DNA of 15,343 nucleotides from Actinobacteria bacterium UBA7422 (GCA_002469525.1 DKME01000150.1:1574-16916); one strand, 5' to 3'. Counted from the stretch's first letter, positions 7,598-14,906 are shown. Program-made: numbers and translations. Notes: generated from the sequence alone by a model not told the origin.

Positions 7598-8313
7598 AGC
7601 GATTCAGTCCCTGGAAGCTTTCAAATTTCACGTGGATTGTCAGAAATCGGGCTTGGACTTGGTATTACCTGGTGCGATACTGGCGCTTTTTGAAACTGCA
7701 TCATTTCGGACCGCGTTCTGTTGTGTGCACCGGATTCGTCTTCCTGGGAAAGGGTGTTGAACTCAGTGCAAGACGTGGCTATGGACGAATTATTATCGAA
7801 AGTTGGGTTCATATTGGCGATGCATGTCATATTCGCGCACATGAAGGGAGCATCCTGATTGGAACGAAAACTGTGATGGGCCGCGACAACACAATAAACG
7901 CGTATCTCGATATTTCAATTGGTGCGCAGTGCATTATTTCGGACTCGATCTATATGTGCGATTTTGATCATCGATTCTCAGACCCTCTTATTCCCATTCG
8001 TTCACAAGGAATTGTGAAGTCACCGGTACGGGTTGGTGCAGATGTGTGGCTTGGCACCAAGGTGAGCGTGTTGCGCGGATCTCAGATAGGTCAAGGAAGC
8101 GTGATCGGCGCTAATTCCGTCGTTCGCGGACTCATTGAACCAATGTCGGTTGCGGCAGGTGTTCCAGCAAAAATGATCAAATCCCGATTAACCGTAGACC
8201 GCAAATCAATGGAGGTCGAAGCTTATGGTGAGTCCGTTCGACGTCGGACCCGTCACGCACTGAACGAAATAAGTGGAAATGCCGCATCCGAGTCAACACC
8301 TGATATCAATTGA
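7594..8313 (+). CDS. Left-handed beta-helix (hexapeptide repeat) acyltransferase, Rv3034c-like
   Basis: Probable O-acyltransferase using acetyl- or acyl-CoA; the acceptor is likely a sugar hydroxyl. It has 239 residues and starts at a GTG that overlaps the glycosyltransferase stop, so translation is probably coupled. An N-terminal segment rich in aromatic and basic residues (about 10-37) could be an amphipathic, membrane-touching helix. Hexapeptide repeats follow, such as IIIESWVHIGDACHI (66-80) and VRVGADVWLGTKVSVL (145-160). The conserved CDFDHRF (122-128) carries the likely catalytic H126, and GVPAKMIKSR (189-198) closes the fold. The block QGIVKSPVRVG is, from memory, shared with mycobacterial Rv3034c. 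The last 20 codons (8253-8313) are antisense to the GH57 gene, and this tail is outside the conserved domain. Acetylation, or medium-chain acylation as on mycobacterial MGLP, is an inference from context. Confidence 0.85.
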   Translation: MKRFSPWKLSNFTWIVRNRAWTWYYLVRYWRFLKLHHFGPRSVVCTGFVFLGKGVELSARRGYGRIIIESWVHIGDACHIRAHEGSILIGTKTVMGRDNTINAYLDISIGAQCIISDSIYMCDFDHRFSDPLIPIRSQGIVKSPVRVGADVWLGTKVSVLRGSQIGQGSVIGANSVVRGLIEPMSVAAGVPAKMIKSRLTVDRKSMEVEAYGESVRRRTRHALNEISGNAASESTPDIN

Positions 8314-9662
8314 TTCCTGTGGCCAAGGATTCGATCGCGTGCATATTGGGCGGCGCTATCGCGGGTGATCATGAAGGCCCAGTCACTGGATAACTGGAGC
8401 ATGAGTTGATTGAGTTGAGCGGATGTACAAGTGCGGCTTCCCAGCTGTTCTAGTACAAGGTCCTGACTTTGCCCGTTGAGGACGACTATGTCGCGAACTT
8501 GATCGCCGGTCCACACCGACCAGTCTTTCCCGCTGCCCCACGAAGACGGCGGTAGGTCAATACGTGAATGAAATTCGCTTGTAACTTGCTCCAATGTCGC
8601 TGTTGCAATCGAGGCAACTGGCAGCAGCTCGACTACGCGTTCGAACCAAGCGATTCCCTCATGCCACCAATGGCCGAGAAGCTCAGTATCGATCCCAATG
8701 ACGATCGATGGATGTGCTTCACCCCGATCGCGTTTAGCCTTTAGGGCCAATTCGAGTTCTCGAATGAAATTGCGGGCATCAACTTCGACTTGGACACCGG
8801 CGGCTTGCGGATCGTATATACGCTTGTCGGTGTTCTCTTTGTCGCCAACAGCGCTGAGTTTGAGCCCATGTTCATGGTGAATGAAGTGGAAGTCGCGATA
8901 GGGGGCTGATCCCGGGTAGCCACGTTCATGTGACCAGAGTGCGTCACTGATCTGCGCATCACGCGCGATCACATTGACCTTGGAATTGCCAAGTTGGTAG
9001 GGAATGGAAGAAATGCAACCCACGCTGGTGACCGCGGGCTCGTCAACCATGAAGTGAGTTATGCCAAGTTTTTCATAGATCTCTTCCTGACCCGGTCGGT
9101 AGGCGCATTCGGGAACCCACATGCCAGAAGGGGAATTTCCAAAGCGGCGCACGCAGTCGTCAAGCCCGGCTCTCAAAGAAATTTCTTGAATTTTTGGGTC
9201 GAGCCCCGGCGTGAATGGATGAGTAGCCGGTCCGCCTAAAAATTCAATTACCTCGTCATCGATCAACGTACGAATACGTGGGGCAGCCCCTCGGGAAAAG
9301 TGTTCACCGAAAATAGTCAATATTTCCTGTGCTTTGCGAAGTTCATACGACCGCAAGGGGTGATCCAGAGGTAAATTTAGGGATCTAAGTTGCCAATTGT
9401 GAAGCCAGGCTGCGAGGCCTTTCAGGGTGTCCGGGTGGTCAAGTTGTGCAGAAAGTATTGGTGTGAATCCCACGCTTGCGACATTTCGAAAACCCCTAGC
9501 CCCTAGTCGGTTCAAGGAATGAATCAGGGGAATGTAGGAGTTGGCGTAGGCCTGATAGAGCCACTCCTCACCCACTGGCCACACACCGTGCCCAAGAACC
9601 CACGGCAGGTGGCTATGAAAGACGAAAGCCACGCGACCCTGGCTTTCGGGAAACATAATCAC
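8253..9662 (-). CDS. GH57 family 1,4-alpha-glucan branching enzyme (Rv3031-like)
   Basis: Cuts alpha-1,4-glucan and re-attaches the piece through an alpha-1,6 bond. It has 469 residues (mycobacterial Rv3031 is about 526). GH57 marks: the first motif FHSHLPWVLGHGVWPVGEEW (15-34); the nucleophile motif MWVPECAY (181-188, E185); HERGYPGSAPYRDF (245-258); GIDTELLGHWWHEG (323-336) with acid/base D325; and the DUF1957/BE C-terminal marks PPSSWGSG (371-378) and SDWAFMITRDSAAQYARDRI (426-445). The start is GTG 9662; an ATG two codons later (9656) is possible. No Shine-Dalgarno sequence is seen, but TAGGGT sits 6 bases before the GTG. Its 3' end overlaps the convergent acyltransferase gene by 61 bases. 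A GH57 alpha-amylase or 4-alpha-glucanotransferase is the alternative, but the WVPECAY and GHWW motifs and the C-terminal domain favour branching activity. Confidence 0.9.
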   Translation of the reverse strand: MIMFPESQGRVAFVFHSHLPWVLGHGVWPVGEEWLYQAYANSYIPLIHSLNRLGARGFRNVASVGFTPILSAQLDHPDTLKGLAAWLHNWQLRSLNLPLDHPLRSYELRKAQEILTIFGEHFSRGAAPRIRTLIDDEVIEFLGGPATHPFTPGLDPKIQEISLRAGLDDCVRRFGNSPSGMWVPECAYRPGQEEIYEKLGITHFMVDEPAVTSVGCISSIPYQLGNSKVNVIARDAQISDALWSHERGYPGSAPYRDFHFIHHEHGLKLSAVGDKENTDKRIYDPQAAGVQVEVDARNFIRELELALKAKRDRGEAHPSIVIGIDTELLGHWWHEGIAWFERVVELLPVASIATATLEQVTSEFHSRIDLPPSSWGSGKDWSVWTGDQVRDIVVLNGQSQDLVLEQLGSRTCTSAQLNQLMLQLSSDWAFMITRDSAAQYARDRILGHRNQLISGVDSDAAFPLISFSA

Positions 9663-9668
9663 AGCAAG

Positions 9669-9674
9669 ACCCTA
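9669..9674 (-). promoter_or_regulatory. Candidate -10 element for a leaderless GH57 transcript
   Basis: On the minus strand TAGGGT lies 6 bases before the GTG at 9662, so transcription would begin at the start codon. This is the same geometry as for the enoyl-CoA hydratase and the second glgX hexamer. No Shine-Dalgarno sequence and no clear -35 box are seen. Confidence 0.4.
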
Positions 9675-9678
9675 TGGG

Positions 9679-9707
9679 GCGTGAGTGGCCAAGCAGCGTG
9701 AGTGGCC
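9679..9707. repeat. Perfect 12-bp direct repeat between GH57 and etfB
   Basis: GCGTGAGTGGCC occurs at 9679-9690 and again at 9696-9707, separated by AAGCA (17-base period). The repeats lie upstream of both divergent genes, just behind the GH57 -10 hexamer and ahead of the probable etfB promoter. Two copies about one and a half helical turns apart could bind a regulator, or could be a simple local duplication. Confidence 0.5.
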
Positions 9708-9713
9708 GGTTTA

Positions 9714-9731
9714 GTTACTCGCAGGTAACAT
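9714..9731 (+). promoter_or_regulatory. Candidate etfB promoter -10 with overlapping inverted repeat
   Basis: TAACAT (9726-9731) fits TANNNT and lies about 70 bases before etfB. It overlaps the inverted repeat GTTAC (9714-9718) / GTAAC (9725-9729) with a 6-base centre, a possible operator. No good -35 box is visible at the usual spacing, so the promoter call is tentative. Confidence 0.3.
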
Positions 9732-9800
9732 AGGGGCACTGGGAGTTATTTCGAGCCAATGAGAAAGCCTGCGCTGCCCGCGCGGTAAAGGAGACAACCT

Positions 9801-10580
9801 ATGAAGATCGCTGTCTGTGTCAAACAAGTACCCGATACTTGGGCTGAAAAGAAGTTGAAAGCTGACACATCAACCCTTGATCGTGAAAGTGCCGACGGAG
9901 TGCTCAATGAACTTGACGAATACGCGGTGGAGTTGGCGTTACAACTCGTTGAAGCGAACAGTGGAGAAGTCGTGATTGTCACCATGGGTCCAGAGCGTGC
10001 TGCGGAAACTCTCCGAAAGGCAATAAGCATGGGCGCAGACGCAGGCATTCACGTGGTGGACGCAGGGTTAGGCGGCTCGGACGCGATCGCAACTTCCGCG
10101 GTACTTGCCAAGGCGCTTGAGGGACGAGACTTCGATCTCATTGTGTTTGGTTCTGAATCAACCGATGCTCGCATGTCTGTTATCCCCGCCATGGTTTCAG
10201 AACGCTTGGGCCTAGCACAAGTGACTTTCGCACAAAAGGTTGAAGTGGAAGGCGATACCCTCACCGCGGAGCGAGTGACCGACTACGGATTCGACACGCT
10301 AACCGCAACACTTCCAGTCGTCGTAAGCGTTGTTGAAAAGATCAATGAGCCTCGGTACCCATCTTTCAAGGGAATCATGGCTGCAAAGAAAAAGCCGGTC
10401 GAGACCTTGAGTGTGGCGGACTTGAACCTAGACGCAGCCGCTGTGGGCGCCGGTGCAGCTTGGTCAGAAGTTGCAGATTTCGCAGCGCGTCCACCAAAGG
10501 CCGCAGGTGTAGTAGTCACCGACGAGGGTGCAGGTGGAACTTCAATCGCTGACTATCTCACGACCTCAAAGTTCATTTAA
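9801..10580 (+). CDS. etfB: Electron transfer flavoprotein beta subunit
   Basis: Small subunit of ETF, the soluble FAD protein that accepts electrons from acyl-CoA dehydrogenases and passes them to the quinone pool through ETF-quinone oxidoreductase. It has 259 residues, the usual length, and starts at an ATG with a strong Shine-Dalgarno sequence (AAAGGAGA around 9787-9794). The N-terminus MKIAVCVKQVPDT and NELDEYAVELAL are classic EtfB. So are SESTDARMSVIPAMVSERLG, with its adenine-nucleotide-binding region, and the family signature INEPRYPSFKGIMAAKKKP (191-209), which includes the recognition-loop area for partner dehydrogenases. It is followed 48 bases later by etfA, as is usual. It resembles the housekeeping beta-oxidation type; no bifurcation-specific feature was recognised. 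The enoyl-CoA hydratase in this window would act in the same pathway. Confidence 0.96.
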   Translation: MKIAVCVKQVPDTWAEKKLKADTSTLDRESADGVLNELDEYAVELALQLVEANSGEVVIVTMGPERAAETLRKAISMGADAGIHVVDAGLGGSDAIATSAVLAKALEGRDFDLIVFGSESTDARMSVIPAMVSERLGLAQVTFAQKVEVEGDTLTAERVTDYGFDTLTATLPVVVSVVEKINEPRYPSFKGIMAAKKKPVETLSVADLNLDAAAVGAGAAWSEVADFAARPPKAAGVVVTDEGAGGTSIADYLTTSKFI

Positions 10581-10628
10581 CGTATCTAAGATCGAAAAAA
10601 TTGGCCCAAAAATTTTAAGGAGATTGAC

Positions 10629-11582
10629 ATGAGTGACGTACTCGTTCTTGCAGAGCACCACGGTACCGAAGTTCGCAAAGTTACATTTGAATTGATCACG
10701 GCCGCTAGAGACCTAGGCACACCAGTTGTCCTCTGGCTCGGTTCAGGTTGTGACGATTCCACGTTGGCTTCATTGGGAAATTTTGGGGCTACAAAGGTGC
10801 TCGTAGTTGACTCCGCCGAAGTAAGCGATCATCCTGTTGCTCCAGGAGCGGAGATTCTCGCTAGCCTGATCGGCACCATGCAGCCGGCGGCTGTTCTCGT
10901 CGCATCGAGTGCAGACGGTAAGGAAATTGGAGCCCGCGCGGCCATCAAGTCGAATTGCGGAATCATCACGGATGCAGTTGCCATTGCCCCTGACCTTACT
11001 GTCACACAGAATGTCTTCGGTGGAAGCACAATCGTGCACTCGAAAGTCAATCATGGCACGCCAATCATCACGCTCCGTCCAAACTCGGTATCAGCCGTCC
11101 CCGAATCGGTAACCGCTGTGATCGAGCATATTTCGTCGGACATCTCTGACGGCGCACAGCTTGTTTCCATCGTCAACCGGAATGTGGTGGAAAAGGGTGC
11201 GCGCCCCGAATTGGCAGAGGCAGATGTTGTCGTGAGTGGAGGCCGAGGCGTTGGTGGCGCTGAAGGATTTGGAGTAATCGAGGCATTGGCTGACAGTCTC
11301 AATGCTGCGGTTGGCGCTTCACGTGCCGCCACGGATGCTGGTTGGTACCCACATCAGTACCAAGTTGGCCAGACGGGCAAAACAGTTTCTCCTTCGTTGT
11401 ATATCGCCAACGGGATTTCGGGTGCAATCCAGCACCGTGCCGGAATGCAGACCTCCAAAGTGGTTATTGTTGTAAACAAGGACCCCGAAGCCCCAATTTT
11501 TGAACTTGCTGACTACGGCGTCGTGGGTGACCTCTTTGCCGTCGTGCCACAATTGACTGAAGAAATCACCCAACGTAAATAA
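10629..11582 (+). CDS. etfA: Electron transfer flavoprotein alpha subunit
   Basis: Large subunit of ETF, which binds the redox-active FAD. It has 317 residues, normal length. The ATG is preceded by AAGGAG at 10617-10622 with a 6-base gap. The N-terminal Rossmann-like domain begins MSDVLVLAEH. The C-terminal FAD domain shows SGGRGVGG (203-210), GASRAATDAGW (229-239), VGQTGK (246-251) and the EtfA signature LYIANGISGAIQHRAGMQ (257-274). NKDPEAPIFELADYGVVGDL (283-302) completes the domain. Just upstream of the ribosome binding site, AAAATT (10597-10602) and AATTTT (10611-10616) could form a weak AU hairpin. The cysteine desulfurase gene follows after 30 bases, in the order known from other actinobacteria. 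Confidence 0.96.
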   Translation: MSDVLVLAEHHGTEVRKVTFELITAARDLGTPVVLWLGSGCDDSTLASLGNFGATKVLVVDSAEVSDHPVAPGAEILASLIGTMQPAAVLVASSADGKEIGARAAIKSNCGIITDAVAIAPDLTVTQNVFGGSTIVHSKVNHGTPIITLRPNSVSAVPESVTAVIEHISSDISDGAQLVSIVNRNVVEKGARPELAEADVVVSGGRGVGGAEGFGVIEALADSLNAAVGASRAATDAGWYPHQYQVGQTGKTVSPSLYIANGISGAIQHRAGMQTSKVVIVVNKDPEAPIFELADYGVVGDLFAVVPQLTEEITQRK

Positions 11583-11597
11583 CCGGAATTACATGTC

Positions 11598-11603
11598 TAG
11601 GGT
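11598..11603 (+). promoter_or_regulatory. Candidate -10 element upstream of the cysteine desulfurase gene
   Basis: TAGGGT, the same hexamer as before GH57, lies 9 bases before the GTG at 11613, so a start around 11610 would give an almost leaderless mRNA. The alternative in-frame GTG at 11625 also lacks a good Shine-Dalgarno sequence. This suggests the desulfurase and mnmA genes can be transcribed separately from etfBA. No -35 box is evident. Confidence 0.35.
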
Positions 11604-11612
11604 CGTTGGGTA

Positions 11613-12803
11613 GTGTTCAGCATTGTGCAACGCGTTTACCTAGATCATGCGGCTACCACGCAGATGCTTCCCCAAGTTCGCCAAGCGTGGCTTGAAGTCA
11701 GTGAGAATGTCGGAAACGCATCGAGTCTGCACACTTCCGGTCGGGCAGCAAGGCGTGTTGTCGAATCTGCCCGTGAGTCCATCGCGCAGGACTTGGGTAT
11801 ACGACCTTCGGCCGTCATATTTACAGGCGGTGGTACAGAAGCCGACAATCTCGCTATCAAGGGCTTGTATTGGTCACGCTGTTCGCAATTGGGTAAAAGT
11901 CCGCTTGCAATCGCAACTAGTGCAATCGAGCATCACGCCGTACTTGACCCTGTGCAGTGGCTTGGCTCACACGAGCACGCTTCGGTGATACTCGTCAACG
12001 CCGATTCAAGTGGCAGGGTATCTGTGGCCGACGTTGAAAAAACTTTGAGTGAGCACGAGGTCGCACTAGTGTCGATCATGTGGGCAAATAATGAAATTGG
12101 GGCGATACAACCGGTTCATGAGATCGCGAACGTGTGCAAACATTTTGGGGTTCCATTTCACACAGATGCTGTGCAAGCTTTAGGACAGGTACCCCTCCAC
12201 CTACCGGAACTAGATGCAGCTGCTGTGACACTGAGTAGCCATAAAATTGGCGGCCCGGTCGGGGTCGGTGCCCTCATTGTGGATTCTGCGGCAAAGTTGA
12301 CTCCGATATTGCACGGCGGTGGGCAAGAGCGTGAGGTTCGGTCGGGCACGCTAGACCCGGCATCCATTTCGGCCTTCGCCGCTGCGGTGCGATTTTCTAT
12401 CTCGGAGTTGGACCAGCATGCAATCAGGCTGAGGGAACTGCAGCAGTACTTGGTTGAAGCAGTTATCCAAGCCGTGCCTGATGCAATTCTCAACGGGCCA
12501 CCGCCAGGAGGACTCAGGCTGCCAAATAACACTCACTTTTCGTTCCCCGGTTGCGAAGGGGACTCGCTTCTCATGCTGTTGGACGCGGCCGGAATCGACT
12601 GTTCAACGGGTTCCGCATGCACGGCAGGAATCCCTGAACCCAGTCATGTTTTACTCTCAATGGGCGTTGATGAAAAAACCGCACGTGCATCCCTTCGCTT
12701 TAGTCTTGGGCGTGACAGTTCACGGGAGGGCATTGATCAATTGGCTCGAGCGTTACCGGTCGTGGTTGAACGAGCCCAGCGAGCAGGATCGGTATCTGTA
12801 TGA
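11613..12803 (+). CDS. iscS: Cysteine desulfurase (IscS/NifS class V aminotransferase)
   Basis: PLP enzyme that takes sulfur from L-cysteine, giving alanine and an enzyme-bound persulfide for tRNA thiolation and possibly Fe-S clusters. It has 396 residues from the GTG at 11613. An in-frame GTG at 11625 would give a 392-residue form beginning MQRVYLDHAATT, nearer the family norm, so the start is uncertain. Key sites: YLDHAATT (9-16), GGGTEADNLAIKG (72-84), the PLP-stacking histidine in IEHHAVL (105-111), HTDAVQALG (183-191), the PLP-binding lysine K211 in LSSHKIGGPVG, and the catalytic C336 in STGSACTAGIPEPSHVL. The loop length matches the IscS/NifS group I enzymes rather than SufS. No iscU or other Fe-S assembly gene is nearby. 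The overlap with mnmA (ATGA at 12800-12803) points to tRNA 2-thiouridine synthesis as a main role. Confidence 0.93.
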   Translation: MFSIVQRVYLDHAATTQMLPQVRQAWLEVSENVGNASSLHTSGRAARRVVESARESIAQDLGIRPSAVIFTGGGTEADNLAIKGLYWSRCSQLGKSPLAIATSAIEHHAVLDPVQWLGSHEHASVILVNADSSGRVSVADVEKTLSEHEVALVSIMWANNEIGAIQPVHEIANVCKHFGVPFHTDAVQALGQVPLHLPELDAAAVTLSSHKIGGPVGVGALIVDSAAKLTPILHGGGQEREVRSGTLDPASISAFAAAVRFSISELDQHAIRLRELQQYLVEAVIQAVPDAILNGPPPGGLRLPNNTHFSFPGCEGDSLLMLLDAAGIDCSTGSACTAGIPEPSHVLLSMGVDEKTARASLRFSLGRDSSREGIDQLARALPVVVERAQRAGSVSV

Positions 12804-13912
12804 GCCTTTTACGAGTGATCTCGGCCATGAGCGGTGGCGTGGATTCGTCGGTTGCCACGGCACGCATGATTGATCAGGGTCACGAAGTTGTGGGGATTCA
12901 CCTAGCGCTGTCTCGGACAGATTCGAACGGAAAGAGTCGAGGGTGCTGCACGCTCGACGACGCACGAGATGCACGTCGAGTCGCCGACAAGCTTGGTATT
13001 CCATTCTACGTTTGGGATTTTTCAACAGCTTTCGCTGAAAGCGTGATGGACAACTTCCATGAGGAATACGAATTGGGTCGCACTCCGAACCCGTGCCTGC
13101 GCTGCAATGAAAAAATTAAGTTCAGCGCCGTTTTAGATCGTGCCCTTGCGCTGGGCTTCGACGCAGTGGCAACCGGTCACTACGCAAAAATTGAACATGG
13201 ACCTGAAGGCGTTGAACTACACCGAGCTATTGATCCGCTCAAAGATCAATCGTATGTGCTCGGTGTACTCACACAAGAGCAACTGGCTCATTCACTGTTC
13301 CCGCTCGGAGCAAATACGAAGGTGGAGATTCGAGCCGAAGCCGAAGAACGCGGGTTGATTACTGCCAAGAAACCCGATAGCCACGACATTTGCTTCATTC
13401 CTGACGGCGACACGGCCGGGTACCTGGTGCGAAAACTTGGAGAGCAGCCAGGCAATATCACCGACGCAAAAACTGGAGCAGTTTTGGGTCAGCACAGCGG
13501 AACGTTCACTGTCACGATTGGGCAACGTCGCGGGTTAAATCTGACGGTACCGGCTGAAGACGGTGCACCGCGCTACGTCGTGGATATCGACCGAGAGAGC
13601 GGCACCGTGATGGTGGGCGCACCTGAATTGCTCGATGTTGATTTCATTCGTGCGATCAACCCTATTTGGGCTGGCGCTCCCCTTGGGTCTGATGCAGTTG
13701 AGGTGAGTGTCCAAGTTCGCGCTCACGCGGAGCCGGTTCCCGCCAGTGCGCGACTTGAAAGCGGCGAATTACTAATCAACGTCCACGAGCCAATTAGAGG
13801 GTTGGCTCCAGGACAGGCGGCCGTGATTTATTCGGGTACGAAGGTACTTGGATCCGCGACTGTTGCCAGTACCAACCGGGTGGGAGTTCCACCAGTTCTG
13901 CTTGAAAGATAG
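12800..13912 (+). CDS. mnmA: tRNA-specific 2-thiouridylase MnmA
   Basis: Adenylates and then thiolates C2 of wobble uridine 34 in the tRNAs for Lys, Glu and Gln, using persulfide sulfur from a cysteine desulfurase. It has 370 residues, the usual length. The ATP pyrophosphatase P-loop SGGVDSS is at 11-17. The catalytic pair is C99 in RTPNPCLRCNEKIKF and C198 in SHDICFIPDGD, matching C102/C199 of E. coli. ATGHYAKI (124-131), DQSYVLGVL (149-157) and GQRRGL (241-246) are also family marks. The insert GCCTLDDARDARRVADKLGI (48-67) is, from memory, the usual actinobacterial form. Its ATG overlaps the desulfurase stop by four bases, so the two proteins are probably made in step, as in the Gram-positive YrvO-MnmA pair that works without a Tus relay. 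Confidence 0.95.
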   Translation: MSLLRVISAMSGGVDSSVATARMIDQGHEVVGIHLALSRTDSNGKSRGCCTLDDARDARRVADKLGIPFYVWDFSTAFAESVMDNFHEEYELGRTPNPCLRCNEKIKFSAVLDRALALGFDAVATGHYAKIEHGPEGVELHRAIDPLKDQSYVLGVLTQEQLAHSLFPLGANTKVEIRAEAEERGLITAKKPDSHDICFIPDGDTAGYLVRKLGEQPGNITDAKTGAVLGQHSGTFTVTIGQRRGLNLTVPAEDGAPRYVVDIDRESGTVMVGAPELLDVDFIRAINPIWAGAPLGSDAVEVSVQVRAHAEPVPASARLESGELLINVHEPIRGLAPGQAAVIYSGTKVLGSATVASTNRVGVPPVLLER

Positions 13913-13914
13913 TT

Positions 13915-14904
13915 GTGGCGCAGTCACGCGCTTCGGCTCTAGGCGTACTTCCAGGAGTATTTGCTCAAGAAGCGGCCCTTGTTGTGTGCGGGGAGTTTCC
14001 TAATGCACTGTTTCTTCCTTTACTTCCCAAGCGGGGTCCCGGTGCTGATCCCGTTGGTCGGACTGCGGCATTGCTTAGCAGGATAAGTGGTGATTTTTCA
14101 GTCAGCGCTGTTCCCACAGGCTGGCAAATTTCCCGAACCCCAGGAATCGACATGCAACGGGCAGATACCTATTTGCGCCAGGACCTCGACGCGATTGAAG
14201 AGCACGGGCAGGGGTATTCGGGACATTTCACAGCTTCGGTAGTCGGTCCAGTGACCTGGTGCGCTTCTGTTGAATCGGCATCGGGTGAAAAACTGATACG
14301 GGATCCGGGTGCACTGGCAGAGGTAGGAGATATTTTGGCTGAAGCCGTAAGGGAACACATCTCCCATGTCCAACGAATTTTCCCTGCAGCCTGCGTATCT
14401 CTGGTTGTCGAAGAACCCATGGCCGCTGCCGCTTGCACGGGAGAAATCCCAACAGCAAGTGGATTGAATAGCTATGTCCATATTGATCGTGCACGAATCT
14501 TTCGAGCGTGGGAACCATTCATCCAAGTGGTAAAGAATTCTCAAGCAAAATTTGGCGTCGCTCTTTCTGACCCTGAGGAAGTATTCGCTGAATCCTTAAT
14601 GAAAGCTGATGCGTCGATTTTTTTTCAATCGGAGACAAACAAGTTGCTCGGGGAACAATTGGATGCAGGGAAACTTGTGTTCTGGCAGGTTCCGCTCACA
14701 GGTTCTCCACGTGAACACGCATTAGATATCGCGCAAAGGATCACCAGCCTAGGTTTTTCTCTGAGTTACGTCACGGGTTCTCTCGTAGTGGTTCCTTCCC
14801 CACAGTTGCTTGCGAATTCATGGCCCTTGGCGCGTGCGGCGATTGGCGCCGTCAAAGAAGTTGTAGATTTGCTCAATGACGAGGATCGATTACTGGGGGA
14901 ATGA
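13915..14904 (+). CDS. MetE-like (cobalamin-independent methionine synthase C-terminal-like) protein, Rv3015c-type
   Basis: A 329-residue protein of the UROD/MetE-like fold, corresponding to the small 'methionine synthase' often found beside ligA in actinobacteria. It starts at a GTG two bases after the mnmA stop. Recognisable segments are LPKRGPGADPVGRTAALL (37-54), the barrel strand VVGPVTW (109-115), VSLVVEEPM (161-169) with a conserved acidic-Pro motif, and IPTASGL (178-184). It lacks the N-terminal half of full MetE. In the stretch where MetE keeps its zinc ligands (a His-x-Cys), this protein reads AKFGVALSDPEEVF (211-224), without His or Cys. Its only cysteines are C25, C116, C160 and C174. 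Genuine homocysteine methylation is therefore doubtful and the true function is unknown. It lies between mnmA and ligA, with two bases to the ligA start. Confidence 0.7.
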   Translation: MAQSRASALGVLPGVFAQEAALVVCGEFPNALFLPLLPKRGPGADPVGRTAALLSRISGDFSVSAVPTGWQISRTPGIDMQRADTYLRQDLDAIEEHGQGYSGHFTASVVGPVTWCASVESASGEKLIRDPGALAEVGDILAEAVREHISHVQRIFPAACVSLVVEEPMAAAACTGEIPTASGLNSYVHIDRARIFRAWEPFIQVVKNSQAKFGVALSDPEEVFAESLMKADASIFFQSETNKLLGEQLDAGKLVFWQVPLTGSPREHALDIAQRITSLGFSLSYVTGSLVVVPSPQLLANSWPLARAAIGAVKEVVDLLNDEDRLLGE

Positions 14905-14906
14905 CC

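Noticed and set aside
9663..9800. A tRNA, riboswitch or small protein gene in the longest intergenic gap
   Set aside because: No cloverleaf, no known riboswitch core and no convincing small frame with a ribosome binding site was seen, only the promoter-like and repeat elements listed.
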